Assembly: GCF_021129305.1 (NCBI RefSeq)
Contig: NZ_JAJOMB010000017.1
Coordinates: 124,001 to 188,000 of the forward strand
DNA from: Kineosporia babensis
GTDB taxonomy: Bacteria > Actinomycetota > Actinomycetes > Actinomycetales > Kineosporiaceae
Direction: 5' to 3'
DNA: 64,000 nt
Shown here piece after piece: positions 15,846 to 23,672 of this stretch (position 1 is its first letter; each line of letters starts with the position of its first letter). The position numbers were made by a program, and so were the translations under genes. The notes under the pieces are model-generated. The model did not search any database, was not told where the DNA came from, and was given only the letters and a program-made list of their open reading frames with translations.

Positions 15846-18122
15846 GTGAGATTCGGACTGCGGAAACGGTGGGCGGCGCTCGGCGTCCTGACAACGCTGA
15901 TCGCCGGTGCGGCGGCACCCTCGGCGACGGCTGCAGCGGCGGTTCGTGGCGCCGACTCCTCCGTGCCGGGTCCGGTGGTGCTGCTGGGTACCGGCGGGCT
16001 GCGCTGGAGCGATGTCACCGACGAGCACCCGGCGCTGTCGGGGCTGCAGGAGGCCGGCTCCTCGGGCTGGCTGGCGGTGCGCAGCGTGCGCTCGACCACC
16101 TGCCCGGCCGACGGCTGGCTCGGCGTCTCGGCCGGGGCCCGGGCCGGGGACGCCTCCGCGAACGACGGCGAGGCGGTCTGCCGGGATCCGCAGGTCACGG
16201 TGGGCCAGGCCGGTCAGGCGGGCACGGTTGACCAGTGGGACCGCTACCTGAGCGCGGCCCAGGCCGAGGACTTCGACGCCAAGCCCGGCCTGCTGGGCGA
16301 CACTCTGGCCGCCAACAGCGTGGACAGCGCGGCGGTGGGGGCCGGCGCGGCGATTGCCCTGGCCGACTCGACCGGTGGCGTGGCCAACGCCTGGGCCGGG
16401 AGCACCGATGATCCGGAGCAACTCGCCGCCGACGTGGACGCCGCCCTGGCCACCGGGCCGGAGGTGCTCGCGGTCGATCTCGGCGCCGTCATCGACCCGG
16501 CCGAGCAGGAATACAAGCAGCCCAAGAACATTCCCGCGCTGACCGGTGCCTACGCCCGGCCCCGGGCCGAGCAGGTCACCGCGCTGGAGCAGCGGCTCGA
16601 AGCAGTGCTGGCCGAACTCCCGAACGACGCCACGGTCTACCTGGCCTCGCTGGCCGACTCCGGGTCCAAGTCGCGGCTGCGGGTACTGGCCGCGACCGGT
16701 CCGGTGCCGGGCGGCGGCGACTACGGCGACTCGCTGCTCGGTAGCTCCTCCACCCGCCAGGACGGCCTGGCTCAGACCACCGACCTGTTCCCGACCATCC
16801 TGTCCGGCCTTGGGGTAAGCGTTCCCGAATCGGCAGTGGGCTCGGTGGTGCGCCCGGCGGCCTCCGGTATGGAAGACGCGGCGCGCGAGCGCAAGCTGCT
16901 CGACATCGACCAGGCCTCGATCGCAGTCACTCCGATCGTCCCGGTCTTCTTCGTGGGCATCGTGGTGGCCCAGGTGGTGCTGTACCTGGCCGCCACCTTC
17001 GTGATGCGCCGGCGCTCGCGCAGCCTGGACGCCGCTCAGGTGGCGGGGCGCCGCATCGTGCTGCTGCGCTGGCTGCGGCGGGTGGCCGTGGTGTTCGCCT
17101 GCATCCCCGCCGCCACCTTCCTGGCCAACCTGCTGCCCTGGTGGCGGGCCGACCACTCCGGCCTGGCGGCCACCGCGGCGACCATCCTGTTCGTGATCCC
17201 GATGGCGCTGATCGCCAACCTCGGGCCCTGGAAGCACGCTCTGCTGGGCCCGATGGGCGCGGCCGGCGGGATGACCATGCTGGTGCTCGGCGCCGACGTG
17301 GTCACCGGTTCACATCTGATGCTCTCCAGCATGATGGGCCTGCAGCCGGTGGTGGCGGGCCGGTTCTACGGCTTCGGCAACCCCGCCTTCGCGATCTTCG
17401 CCACCGGTTCCCTGCTGCTGGCCGTAGCCCTGGCCGACACCCTGGTCCGGCGCAACCGCCGGCTCCTGGCCGCGGCCGCGGTCGGCGTGGTCGGCATCGT
17501 GGCCACGATCATCGACGGCACCCCCGGCTGGGGCAGCGACTTCGGCGGCCCGCCCGCGATCATCCCGGGCTTCGCGGTGCTGGCCCTGCTGGCCCTGGGC
17601 ATCCGGATCACCCTGCGCCGGGCCGTGCTGATCGCCGGCGTGACGATCGTCGCGATCACCCTGATCGCCCTGCTGGACTGGCTGCGCGGCCCGGAGCAGC
17701 GCACCCACCTGGGCCGCTTCGCGCAGACCGTGCTGGACGGCGGGGCGTTCACGGTGATCCAGCGCAAGGCCGCGGCCAACCTGGACATCCTGTTCACCTC
17801 GCACCTGACCATCCTGGTGCCGTTCGCGGTGGCTTTCGTGGTGCTGGTGCTGGCCCGCCCGGTGTCCTGGGGTGTGCGCCCGCTGCAACTGGTCTACGAC
17901 CGCTCGCCGGTGCTGAAGGCCGGGCTGATCTCGTTCGGCGTGATGATGCTGATCGGCTTCGGCGTGAACGACTCCGGTGTGGCGATCCCGGCGGTGGCCG
18001 CCACCGTGGCCCTGCCCCTGCTGATCGCGATCAGCGTGCGCGCACTGGAACTGGCCGACACCGACCCGTTGCCCGCAGCCGAGGTCGCCAAGGCTCCGGC
18101 CCAGAGCGAGAAGGCGGAGTAG
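15846..18122 (+). CDS. Large membrane protein with extracytoplasmic alkaline-phosphatase-like domain
   Basis: 758-aa actinobacterial membrane protein without a characterised function that I know. An N-terminal signal sequence (RKRWAALGVLTTLIAGAAAP) is followed by a ~350-residue extracytoplasmic domain whose start (GPVVLLGTGGLRWSDVTDEH) and end (GLAQTTDLFPTILSGLGV) resemble alkaline-phosphatase/sulfatase-superfamily proteins, although a full metal-site set is not obvious. From about residue 360 on there are ~11 transmembrane helices, and the protein ends in a short charged tail. Divergent from the GT87 gene, so a role in envelope assembly is likely by context. The GTG start is fixed by the TACAGT box. 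Confidence 0.72.
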   Translation: MRFGLRKRWAALGVLTTLIAGAAAPSATAAAAVRGADSSVPGPVVLLGTGGLRWSDVTDEHPALSGLQEAGSSGWLAVRSVRSTTCPADGWLGVSAGARAGDASANDGEAVCRDPQVTVGQAGQAGTVDQWDRYLSAAQAEDFDAKPGLLGDTLAANSVDSAAVGAGAAIALADSTGGVANAWAGSTDDPEQLAADVDAALATGPEVLAVDLGAVIDPAEQEYKQPKNIPALTGAYARPRAEQVTALEQRLEAVLAELPNDATVYLASLADSGSKSRLRVLAATGPVPGGGDYGDSLLGSSSTRQDGLAQTTDLFPTILSGLGVSVPESAVGSVVRPAASGMEDAARERKLLDIDQASIAVTPIVPVFFVGIVVAQVVLYLAATFVMRRRSRSLDAAQVAGRRIVLLRWLRRVAVVFACIPAATFLANLLPWWRADHSGLAATAATILFVIPMALIANLGPWKHALLGPMGAAGGMTMLVLGADVVTGSHLMLSSMMGLQPVVAGRFYGFGNPAFAIFATGSLLLAVALADTLVRRNRRLLAAAAVGVVGIVATIIDGTPGWGSDFGGPPAIIPGFAVLALLALGIRITLRRAVLIAGVTIVAITLIALLDWLRGPEQRTHLGRFAQTVLDGGAFTVIQRKAAANLDILFTSHLTILVPFAVAFVVLVLARPVSWGVRPLQLVYDRSPVLKAGLISFGVMMLIGFGVNDSGVAIPAVAATVALPLLIAISVRALELADTDPLPAAEVAKAPAQSEKAE

Positions 18123-18128
18123 AACGAG

Positions 18129-18959
18129 CTAGGCCGGAACCAGCATCTCGTTCAGCGTCTTGCGCGTCTCGGCGGGACGGTTGCTGATGATCACCGAGGC
18201 GCCCGCATCCAGACAGACGCGGACCTGCTCAGGGGTGTCGACCGTCCAGACATGAAGGTCGCGCCCGCGCGCCCGGATCCGCTCGCCGAGCCGGGGGTTC
18301 TGCGCGAGCAGCTCCACGTCCGGGCCGATCGCCACCCCGGCCGGCACCTGCTGGTCCAGCATCGCCACCGGCATCCGGCGTTCGACCAGGTAGACCAGCG
18401 ACAGCGTGGGGGCCAGGGCGCGCATCCGGCGCACCGCCAGGGCCGAGAAACTCATCATCCGCACCGGCGAAGGCCGCTCGGGGGTGTGCTGGTCCCAGCC
18501 GAACTCCTTGAGCAGCTGCAACAGCTTGCGCTCGACCAGACCGCCGTAACGGGTGGGGTGCTTGGTCTCGACCGCGATCTGCACCGGCCGGTTCAGGTCG
18601 GCGACCACGCTGAACAGCTTGCGCGCGGTCAGCAGGTGCGAGCGGTCGGACATGCTGACCACGTCGGGCGCCTCGGTGCTCAGGTCGCCCTGCGCGCGGG
18701 ACAGCTTCTTCCAGGAGCCCCAGTCCAGGCCCTCCAGCTGCGCCAGCTCGAGGGTGGAGACGATGCCGGTGCCGTTGGAGGTGCGGTTCACCGTGCGGTC
18801 GTGCACACAGACCAGGTGGCCGTCGGCGGTCAGCCGGACGTCGCACTCCAGCGCGTCGGCGCCGAGTTCGATGGCTTGGAGATAGGCCGCGAGCGTGTGC
18901 TCGGGCTCTCGGTCACTCGCCCCCCGATGAGCGACTACCTGGGGCCGTTCCGATGTCAC
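18129..18959 (-). CDS. Glycerophosphodiester phosphodiesterase
   Basis: 276-aa GDPD/PI-PLC-like TIM barrel enzyme without signal peptide, probably cytosolic, hydrolysing glycerophosphodiesters to sn-glycerol 3-phosphate and an alcohol. Visible catalytic residues: HRGAS at 12-16, the acidic pair ECDV (Glu and Asp, about 39-41) and CVHDRT with the second His at ~54. A conserved Glu follows in VETKHP, and the C-terminal HVWTVDTPEQV is a family hallmark. GTG start. Six bp separate its stop from the convergent membrane-protein stop. Confidence 0.88.
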   Translation of the reverse strand: MTSERPQVVAHRGASDREPEHTLAAYLQAIELGADALECDVRLTADGHLVCVHDRTVNRTSNGTGIVSTLELAQLEGLDWGSWKKLSRAQGDLSTEAPDVVSMSDRSHLLTARKLFSVVADLNRPVQIAVETKHPTRYGGLVERKLLQLLKEFGWDQHTPERPSPVRMMSFSALAVRRMRALAPTLSLVYLVERRMPVAMLDQQVPAGVAIGPDVELLAQNPRLGERIRARGRDLHVWTVDTPEQVRVCLDAGASVIISNRPAETRKTLNEMLVPA

Positions 18960-19033
18960 GCGGAAAAGCGTGCCACACCAAAGGCGCTGGTGAGAGCCTG
19001 TCCCGCGAATGCTCGCCGGCCGTTAACACCGGC

Positions 19034-19076
19034 GTTCCCGGCCGGTCGCGTGCGATGCACGCAACCGGCCGGGAAC
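19034..19076 (-). terminator. Strong hairpin after yceI
   Basis: GTTCCCGGCCGGT plus GCGTGC (one mismatch) pairs with GCACGC plus ACCGGCCGGGAAC around a tiny loop, about 25 bp past the YceI stop. It lacks a strong T-run but would separate yceI from the GDPD gene downstream on the same strand. Confidence 0.6.
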
Positions 19077-19099
19077 CACCGACGGTTTAAGGGGGAGGC

Positions 19100-19651
19100 T
19101 CAGGCCTGCTTCTTGTCGGCCTCGATCTCGAGGACCAGCTTGACCTTGTCGGACACCAGGAAGCCACCGGTCTCCAGGGCGGCGTTCCAGGACACGCCCC
19201 AGTCGGTGCGGTTGATCGTGGCGGTGCCCTCGAAGCCGGCCTTGACCGTGCCCCACGGGTCGCCACCGACGCCGTTGAACTCCCACTTGATGTCGACCGG
19301 CTTGGTGATGCCCTTGATCGTCAGGTCACCGGTGAGGATCAGGTCGTCACCGTCGAGCTTGGCCGAGGTGCTCTTGAAGGTGATCTTCGGGTTGTTCTCG
19401 GCGTCCCAGAAGTCGGCCGAGCGCAGGTGGCCGTCGCGCTGCTCGCTGCCGGTGTCGACGCTGGTGGCGTCGATCTCGATGAACGCGCTGGAGGCCTCCG
19501 GGTTGGCGGCGTCGATGGTCGCCTCGCCCGAGAAGGTCTTGAACTGGCCACGCGTGGTGGAGATCATCGCGTGCTTCACGGCGAAGCCCACGGTGCTGTG
19601 ACCGGCGTCGATCACCCAGGTGCCGGTGAGCTCGGCGGGGAAGTTGCTCAT
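19100..19651 (-). CDS. YceI family lipid-binding protein
   Basis: 183-aa YceI-like protein: a lipocalin-type beta-barrel that binds long polyisoprenoid or amphiphilic molecules. Typical signatures are GTWVIDAGHSTVGFAVKHAM at the N-terminus, SADFWDAENNPKITF in the middle and GDLTIKGITKPV. It has no signal peptide, so this is the cytosolic form common in actinobacteria. The ATG has GGGAGA-type ribosome binding signals upstream. Divergent from the DUF445 gene, with an inverted repeat in the promoter region. Confidence 0.9.
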   Translation of the reverse strand: MSNFPAELTGTWVIDAGHSTVGFAVKHAMISTTRGQFKTFSGEATIDAANPEASSAFIEIDATSVDTGSEQRDGHLRSADFWDAENNPKITFKSTSAKLDGDDLILTGDLTIKGITKPVDIKWEFNGVGGDPWGTVKAGFEGTATINRTDWGVSWNAALETGGFLVSDKVKLVLEIEADKKQA

Positions 19652-19688
19652 GATCTGTTCTCCCTGAAGTCGTCGGTGGGCGGTGCTG

Positions 19689-19719
19689 GTTGAACCCTAG
19701 ATGATTCAACGTTCATCTA
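19689..19719 (-). promoter_or_regulatory. Overlapping inverted repeats upstream of yceI (operator candidate)
   Basis: GTTGAA (19689-19694) is mirrored by TTCAAC (19705-19710), and TAGATGA (19698-19704) is mirrored by TCATCTA (19713-19719). The interlocked palindromes, 38-68 bp before the yceI start, resemble MarR-type operators; no regulator gene is adjacent. Confidence 0.45.
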
Positions 19720-19817
19720 ACTACCTCTGCGCGGATAAATTCCCGCGCTTGGCCGAACGGCAACCGTCCCGTCACCGAGATCGGGCGCCGACGGCGATCC
19801 CTTGAAAGGATCTACTC

Positions 19818-21101
19818 ATGTCCGTTGCCACCGGCCGCCCGCCGATCGCCCCCAAAGTCTCCGGTTCGGCCGAGGCCGACGAGATCCGCCGGGTCCGGCT
19901 GCGGCGGATGAAGCTGGTCGCCACCACGCTGCTGGTCATCGCCGCGGTGATCTACCTGCTCACGCTCAACCAGGACGGCTGGCTCGGCTTCGTCAACGCC
20001 GGCGCCGAGGCGGCCATGGTCGGCGCCCTGGCCGACTGGTTCGCGGTGACCGCGCTGTTCCGGCACCCGCTGGGCCTGCCGATCCCGCACACCGCGCTGA
20101 TCCCCACCCGCAAGGACCAGATCGGCGAGAGCCTGCAGGAGTTCGTGGCCGACAACTTCCTGTCCGAGGAGATCGTCCGGGAGAAGATCCGCCAGGCCGA
20201 GGTCACCAGCCGGGTGGGCAGCTGGCTGGCCGAGCCGGAGCATGCCGAGCGGGTCGGGGCGGAGCTGGCCACCGCCGGGCACGGCGTGCTGAGTGTGCTG
20301 CGCGACGACGACGTGGCCGCGATGCTCGAGCAGGTGGTGGTCCCCCGGGCCGCCGACATTCCGGTGAGTCCGCTGGCGGGCGGGTTGCTGGACGGAATTC
20401 TGGACGATGGCGCGCACCGGCGGCTGGTGGACCTCCTTCTCGATGAGGGACGTTCGTGGCTGGAGACCAATCAGGAGCGGGTGATGCTTCTGGTCACCGA
20501 GCAGGCCCCCGGGTGGACCCCGCAGTGGGTGGACAACCGGATCGCCACCCGGGTCTACACCGAGATGCACCGCTGGCTGAGCGAGGTCTCCGACGACCAG
20601 CAGCACCCGGCCCGCCAGGCCCTCGACGACCTGCTGCGCCGCCTGGCCCGCGACCTGCGCACCGATCCGGAGACCCAGGCCAAGGTCGAGGCGATCAAGA
20701 TCCGCCTGCTGGAGCACCCGGAGCTGCGCAAGGCCACGATCGCGCTGTGGTCCACGGTCCGCCGGATGCTGATCGACGCCCTGGCCGACCCGGAGGGCGA
20801 GCTGCGCCGCCGGATGGTCTCGGCCCTGGTGGACCTGGGGGCCCGGCTCTCCGGCGACAAGACCCTGCAGGCCCGGCTGGACAGCTACGCCGAGGACGTC
20901 ATCGGCTACGTGGTGCGCAACTACGCCGGCGAGCTGTCGATGGTGATCAGCGAGACGGTGCAGCGCTGGGACGCCGAGGACGCCTCCCGCAAGATCGAGC
21001 TGCACGTGGGCCGCGACCTGCAGTTCATCCGGATCAACGGCACCGTGGTGGGCGCCCTGGCCGGCCTGGTCATCCACAGCGTGAGCGTGCTGCTCTCCTA
21101 G
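19818..21101 (+). CDS. DUF445 family membrane protein
   Basis: 427-aa protein of the DUF445 (YheB/YjiN) family. A helix near residues 33-50 (LVATTLLVIAAVIYLLTL) is followed by the diagnostic motif GAEAAMVGALADWFAVTALF and HPLGLPIPHTALIPTRKDQI. A long helical region follows (about 110-400), and a C-terminal helix ends with INGTVVGALAGLVIHSV. Both ends are membrane-associated and the middle is predicted to be a soluble helical bundle; the function of the family is not established. ATG with a GAAAGGA ribosome binding site 7 nt upstream. Confidence 0.85.
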   Translation: MSVATGRPPIAPKVSGSAEADEIRRVRLRRMKLVATTLLVIAAVIYLLTLNQDGWLGFVNAGAEAAMVGALADWFAVTALFRHPLGLPIPHTALIPTRKDQIGESLQEFVADNFLSEEIVREKIRQAEVTSRVGSWLAEPEHAERVGAELATAGHGVLSVLRDDDVAAMLEQVVVPRAADIPVSPLAGGLLDGILDDGAHRRLVDLLLDEGRSWLETNQERVMLLVTEQAPGWTPQWVDNRIATRVYTEMHRWLSEVSDDQQHPARQALDDLLRRLARDLRTDPETQAKVEAIKIRLLEHPELRKATIALWSTVRRMLIDALADPEGELRRRMVSALVDLGARLSGDKTLQARLDSYAEDVIGYVVRNYAGELSMVISETVQRWDAEDASRKIELHVGRDLQFIRINGTVVGALAGLVIHSVSVLLS

Positions 21102-21133
21102 ACCTGATGCTTGACCGGCCGCGCGGGCGAACC

Positions 21134-21161
21134 TAGGCTCGGCGAAGGTCAAACGTTTGAC
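21134..21161 (+). promoter_or_regulatory. Promoter and LacI-type operator of the lyase gene
   Basis: A TAGGCT -10 box (21134-21139) is followed by the perfect 14-bp palindrome GTCAAACGTTTGAC (21148-21161), which sits right over the predicted transcription start. Its core TCAAACGTTTGA matches two other sites at 23636 and 29245 near genes of the same regulon; the LacI repressor gene is at 24789-25820. Confidence 0.7.
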
Positions 21162-21181
21162 TGCGAGCGAAGGAGCCGCCG

Positions 21182-22510
21182 GTGGACCTCCTGTCCAGAC
21201 TTGGTGGGGACGAAGCCCTGACCGCCGTGTTCGCCGAACGCCGGCTGATCGAGGACTGGCTCCTGGTCGAGGCCCGGCTGGCCGAAGCCCTTGAGGCAGC
21301 AGGCGTTATCGCGACTGGGACGGGTAGCCGGATCGCCGCGGCCTGCCGGTACGAGGCGATCGATGTCGAGCGGCTGTGGACCGAATCGGCCAACGTCGGC
21401 TACCCGATCTTCCCACTGGTGAAGCAGATCTGCGCGGCGCTGCCGGCCGAGGACGCGGCCCACGTGCACTACGGCGCCACCACCCAGGACATCATGGACA
21501 GCGCCCTGGCCCTGCAACTACGCGATGCGGCCGCCCGGCTGAACGAGCTCCTCGCTGAATTCGGCGACGCCCTGGCCGAGCTGACCGAGGCGCACGCAGA
21601 AACCGTGATGCCCGGCCGAACCCACGCCCAGCAGGCAGTTCCGACCACGTTCGGGGCCAAGTGCGCGGTGTTCCTGGACGAGCTCACCCGCCACCGCACC
21701 CGCCTGGCCAGGGCCCGCAAGTCGGTCAGCGTGGTCTCGCTGTTCGGCGCCGGCGGCACCTCGGCCGCGCTCGGCAGTGCCGCGCCCGCGGTCCGTGCCG
21801 AACTGGCCCGCCGTCTCGACCTGGCCGATCCACCCGTCCCCTGGCACGTATCCCGAGACCGGGTGGCCGAACTCACCCAGACCGCCGCGCTGATCGCCGC
21901 CACCTGCGTGCGCTTCGGCCGCGAGATCATCGACCTGTCGCGCACCGAGATCGCCGAAGTGGCCGAGGCCGACGGCGTCTACCGCGGCGCCAGCTCGACC
22001 ATGCCGCAGAAGGCCAACCCCATCTCGTCCGAGCTGGCTGTGGGTTTCGGGGTGATGGCCGAAGTCAACGCCCAGGCCGTACTTCGTGCGCTGGAGGTGG
22101 GCCACGAACGCGCGGCAGGGGAATGGCAGGTGGAGTGGCAGGCCGTACCCGCGGCCCTGATCGCCACAGCTGGCTCCTTGCGGTCAGTTGCCGCAATTGC
22201 CTCTGGTCTAAGGGTTTTCCCAGAAAGAATGCGGCAGAATCTGAACGCCGACGGTGGGCGCCTGATGTCCGAGGCCTACATGATCTCGCTGGCCGGGAAG
22301 TTGGGCCGGGACAAGGCGCACGAGGTGGTCTACGCGGCAGTGCGCACCTCCCGCGAGCAAGGCCTGCCGCTCCGAGAAGCAGTGAAATCCGCTGCTGGTG
22401 AGGCAATCTGGTCCGTGGTCGAGCCCAGATTGCCCGAGCCCGAAGACTACATCGGTGCCGCGCCGCAAGCCTGTGCGGCCGCGGTAGAAGCTTGGCGGTC
22501 CAGAACCTGA
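21182..22510 (+). CDS. Fumarase/aspartase-superfamily lyase (PcaB/adenylosuccinate lyase-like)
   Basis: 442-aa enzyme of the aspartase/fumarase superfamily. Three family regions are visible: HYGATTQDIMD (~98-108), MPGRTHAQQAVPTTFG (~143-158) and the signature GASSTMPQKANPISSE (~268-283). The order and spacing resemble 3-carboxy-cis,cis-muconate cycloisomerase (PcaB) and its relatives more than PurB. The rest of a protocatechuate pathway is absent, so it may be an elimination/lyase step on a different acid. The GTG start follows AAGGAG by 6 nt. LacI operator at its promoter; convergent overlap of 64 bp with the Gfo/Idh gene. Confidence 0.78.
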   Translation: MDLLSRLGGDEALTAVFAERRLIEDWLLVEARLAEALEAAGVIATGTGSRIAAACRYEAIDVERLWTESANVGYPIFPLVKQICAALPAEDAAHVHYGATTQDIMDSALALQLRDAAARLNELLAEFGDALAELTEAHAETVMPGRTHAQQAVPTTFGAKCAVFLDELTRHRTRLARARKSVSVVSLFGAGGTSAALGSAAPAVRAELARRLDLADPPVPWHVSRDRVAELTQTAALIAATCVRFGREIIDLSRTEIAEVAEADGVYRGASSTMPQKANPISSELAVGFGVMAEVNAQAVLRALEVGHERAAGEWQVEWQAVPAALIATAGSLRSVAAIASGLRVFPERMRQNLNADGGRLMSEAYMISLAGKLGRDKAHEVVYAAVRTSREQGLPLREAVKSAAGEAIWSVVEPRLPEPEDYIGAAPQACAAAVEAWRSRT

Positions 22511-23571
22511 ACCGACCCACTCGCAATCGACGCGTACCCCGCCTCCACCACCCGCAACGTCTGCAGGGCATCCGAAGCCGTGGTCGGCGCCGCCCCCGCA
22601 CCGGCAATCTCCAACAGCAGGGCCCGCATCGGCCCAGCAAACGCATCCGGAATCCAACGGGTGCTGACCGGGTAGGCCAGCCACCCGTCCGTTGGTAGTA
22701 CTGAGCTGTTGAACTCCAGCGTGTCCGGACGGCCGTGCGGGTAGTCGTACAGCAGGCCGATGGTGCCCCGGATCGACCCGGCCGAACCGTCGATGCGCAG
22801 CGTGGCCCACTGATCGCCGGTGATGTTCTCGTGATTGACGTTGACCAGGGCCCGCGCTCCCGAGGCGAACGTCATGGTGGTGGTCGTGCGCGTCTCCCCG
22901 ACGGCCAGCTGCCCGGGGCGGCGGCCCGCCACGCAGTACACCGAGTCCGGGGTGCCCAGGAAGGAGCGCACGGTGTCGAAGTAGTGGATCGAGTGGTACA
23001 TCAGGTCGAGCTTCGGGGACTTGACCAGCCAGGGCCAGGCCGACCAGTCGGTGATGATGCTGACGTCGATGGTGACCGCGGTGACCTCGCCGATCCAGCC
23101 GGCCTCGACGATCGCCCGGGCCGCGGCCATGCCCTCGCCGTAACGCATCTGCTGATTCACCACGAGCGAGCGCTGAGCGGCCTGAGCCTGGGCCACCAGC
23201 TGCGCGCCGAGCCCGGAGCTCACGGCCAGCGGCTTCTGCGCCAACACGTGCTTGCCCGCCGCCAGCAGGGCCTGGACGATGGCGGGCTGGGCCTCGGGGA
23301 ACACCGCCACGTCGACGACCTCGATCTCGTCGTCGGCCAGGATCTGCTCCAGCGTGTAAGTGCGCGGCAGATCGAACTCGGCCCGCACCGCCTCGGCGCG
23401 AGCGACATCCAGATCGCAGATACCCAGCACTGGTAGCCCAGCCGCGCGGTAGGCCGGCAGGTGCGCGAGGCGGGTGATCGCCCCGGCCCCGACCACCGCG
23501 ACGGGCCGGTGCAGTTCGGCCGCAATGGTCAGGTCACAGGCTTGAGCGAGAGGGCGCAGCCGGTCCAGCAC
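22447..23571 (-). CDS. Gfo/Idh/MocA family oxidoreductase
   Basis: 374-aa NAD(P)-dependent dehydrogenase of the Gfo/Idh/MocA family, which oxidises sugars, inositols or sugar acids. The Rossmann glycine motif VVGAGAITRLAHLP is at about 26-39. The family EKP motif appears as AQKPLA, with the catalytic Lys kept but Glu replaced by Gln. DLMYHSIHYFDTVR gives the later conserved His and Asp region. GTG start after a weak GCGGAG. It shares its promoter region, with the palindrome at 23636, with the divergent solute-binding-protein-like gene, and its last 64 bp overlap the end of the lyase gene. Confidence 0.83.
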   Translation of the reverse strand: MLDRLRPLAQACDLTIAAELHRPVAVVGAGAITRLAHLPAYRAAGLPVLGICDLDVARAEAVRAEFDLPRTYTLEQILADDEIEVVDVAVFPEAQPAIVQALLAAGKHVLAQKPLAVSSGLGAQLVAQAQAAQRSLVVNQQMRYGEGMAAARAIVEAGWIGEVTAVTIDVSIITDWSAWPWLVKSPKLDLMYHSIHYFDTVRSFLGTPDSVYCVAGRRPGQLAVGETRTTTTMTFASGARALVNVNHENITGDQWATLRIDGSAGSIRGTIGLLYDYPHGRPDTLEFNSSVLPTDGWLAYPVSTRWIPDAFAGPMRALLLEIAGAGAAPTTASDALQTLRVVEAGYASIASGSVQVLDRQASTAAAQACGAAPM

Positions 23572-23635
23572 GTGATTCTCCGCTTCTTCGCCGAAGATGA
23601 GCCTTGGCCATCAGATCACCGCGTGATAGGGATAG

Positions 23636-23647
23636 TCAATCGTTTGA
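23636..23647. promoter_or_regulatory. LacI-type operator (TCAATCGTTTGA) between divergent genes
   Basis: Near-perfect 12-bp palindrome placed 65 bp from the Gfo/Idh start and 26 bp from the SBP-like start, so one site can serve both. It differs from the 21149 site in one central base and is identical to the core at 29245. Confidence 0.7.
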
Positions 23648-23672
23648 TCTCAGACGGACATGGGGGACATGG

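Noticed and set aside
14406-17237. 943-codon open frame on the minus strand
   Set aside because: Antisense to two better-supported membrane protein genes; its translation is Gly/Gln/Arg-rich without domains, as expected from high-GC codon bias.
21182-22510. Adenylosuccinate lyase (purB)
   Set aside because: Signature segments and the LacI-controlled catabolic context fit PcaB-like lyases better than purine synthesis.
23604-23672. N-terminal extension of the SBP-like protein
   Set aside because: It would include the LacI-type operator and has no signal peptide character; ATG 23673 is preferred.
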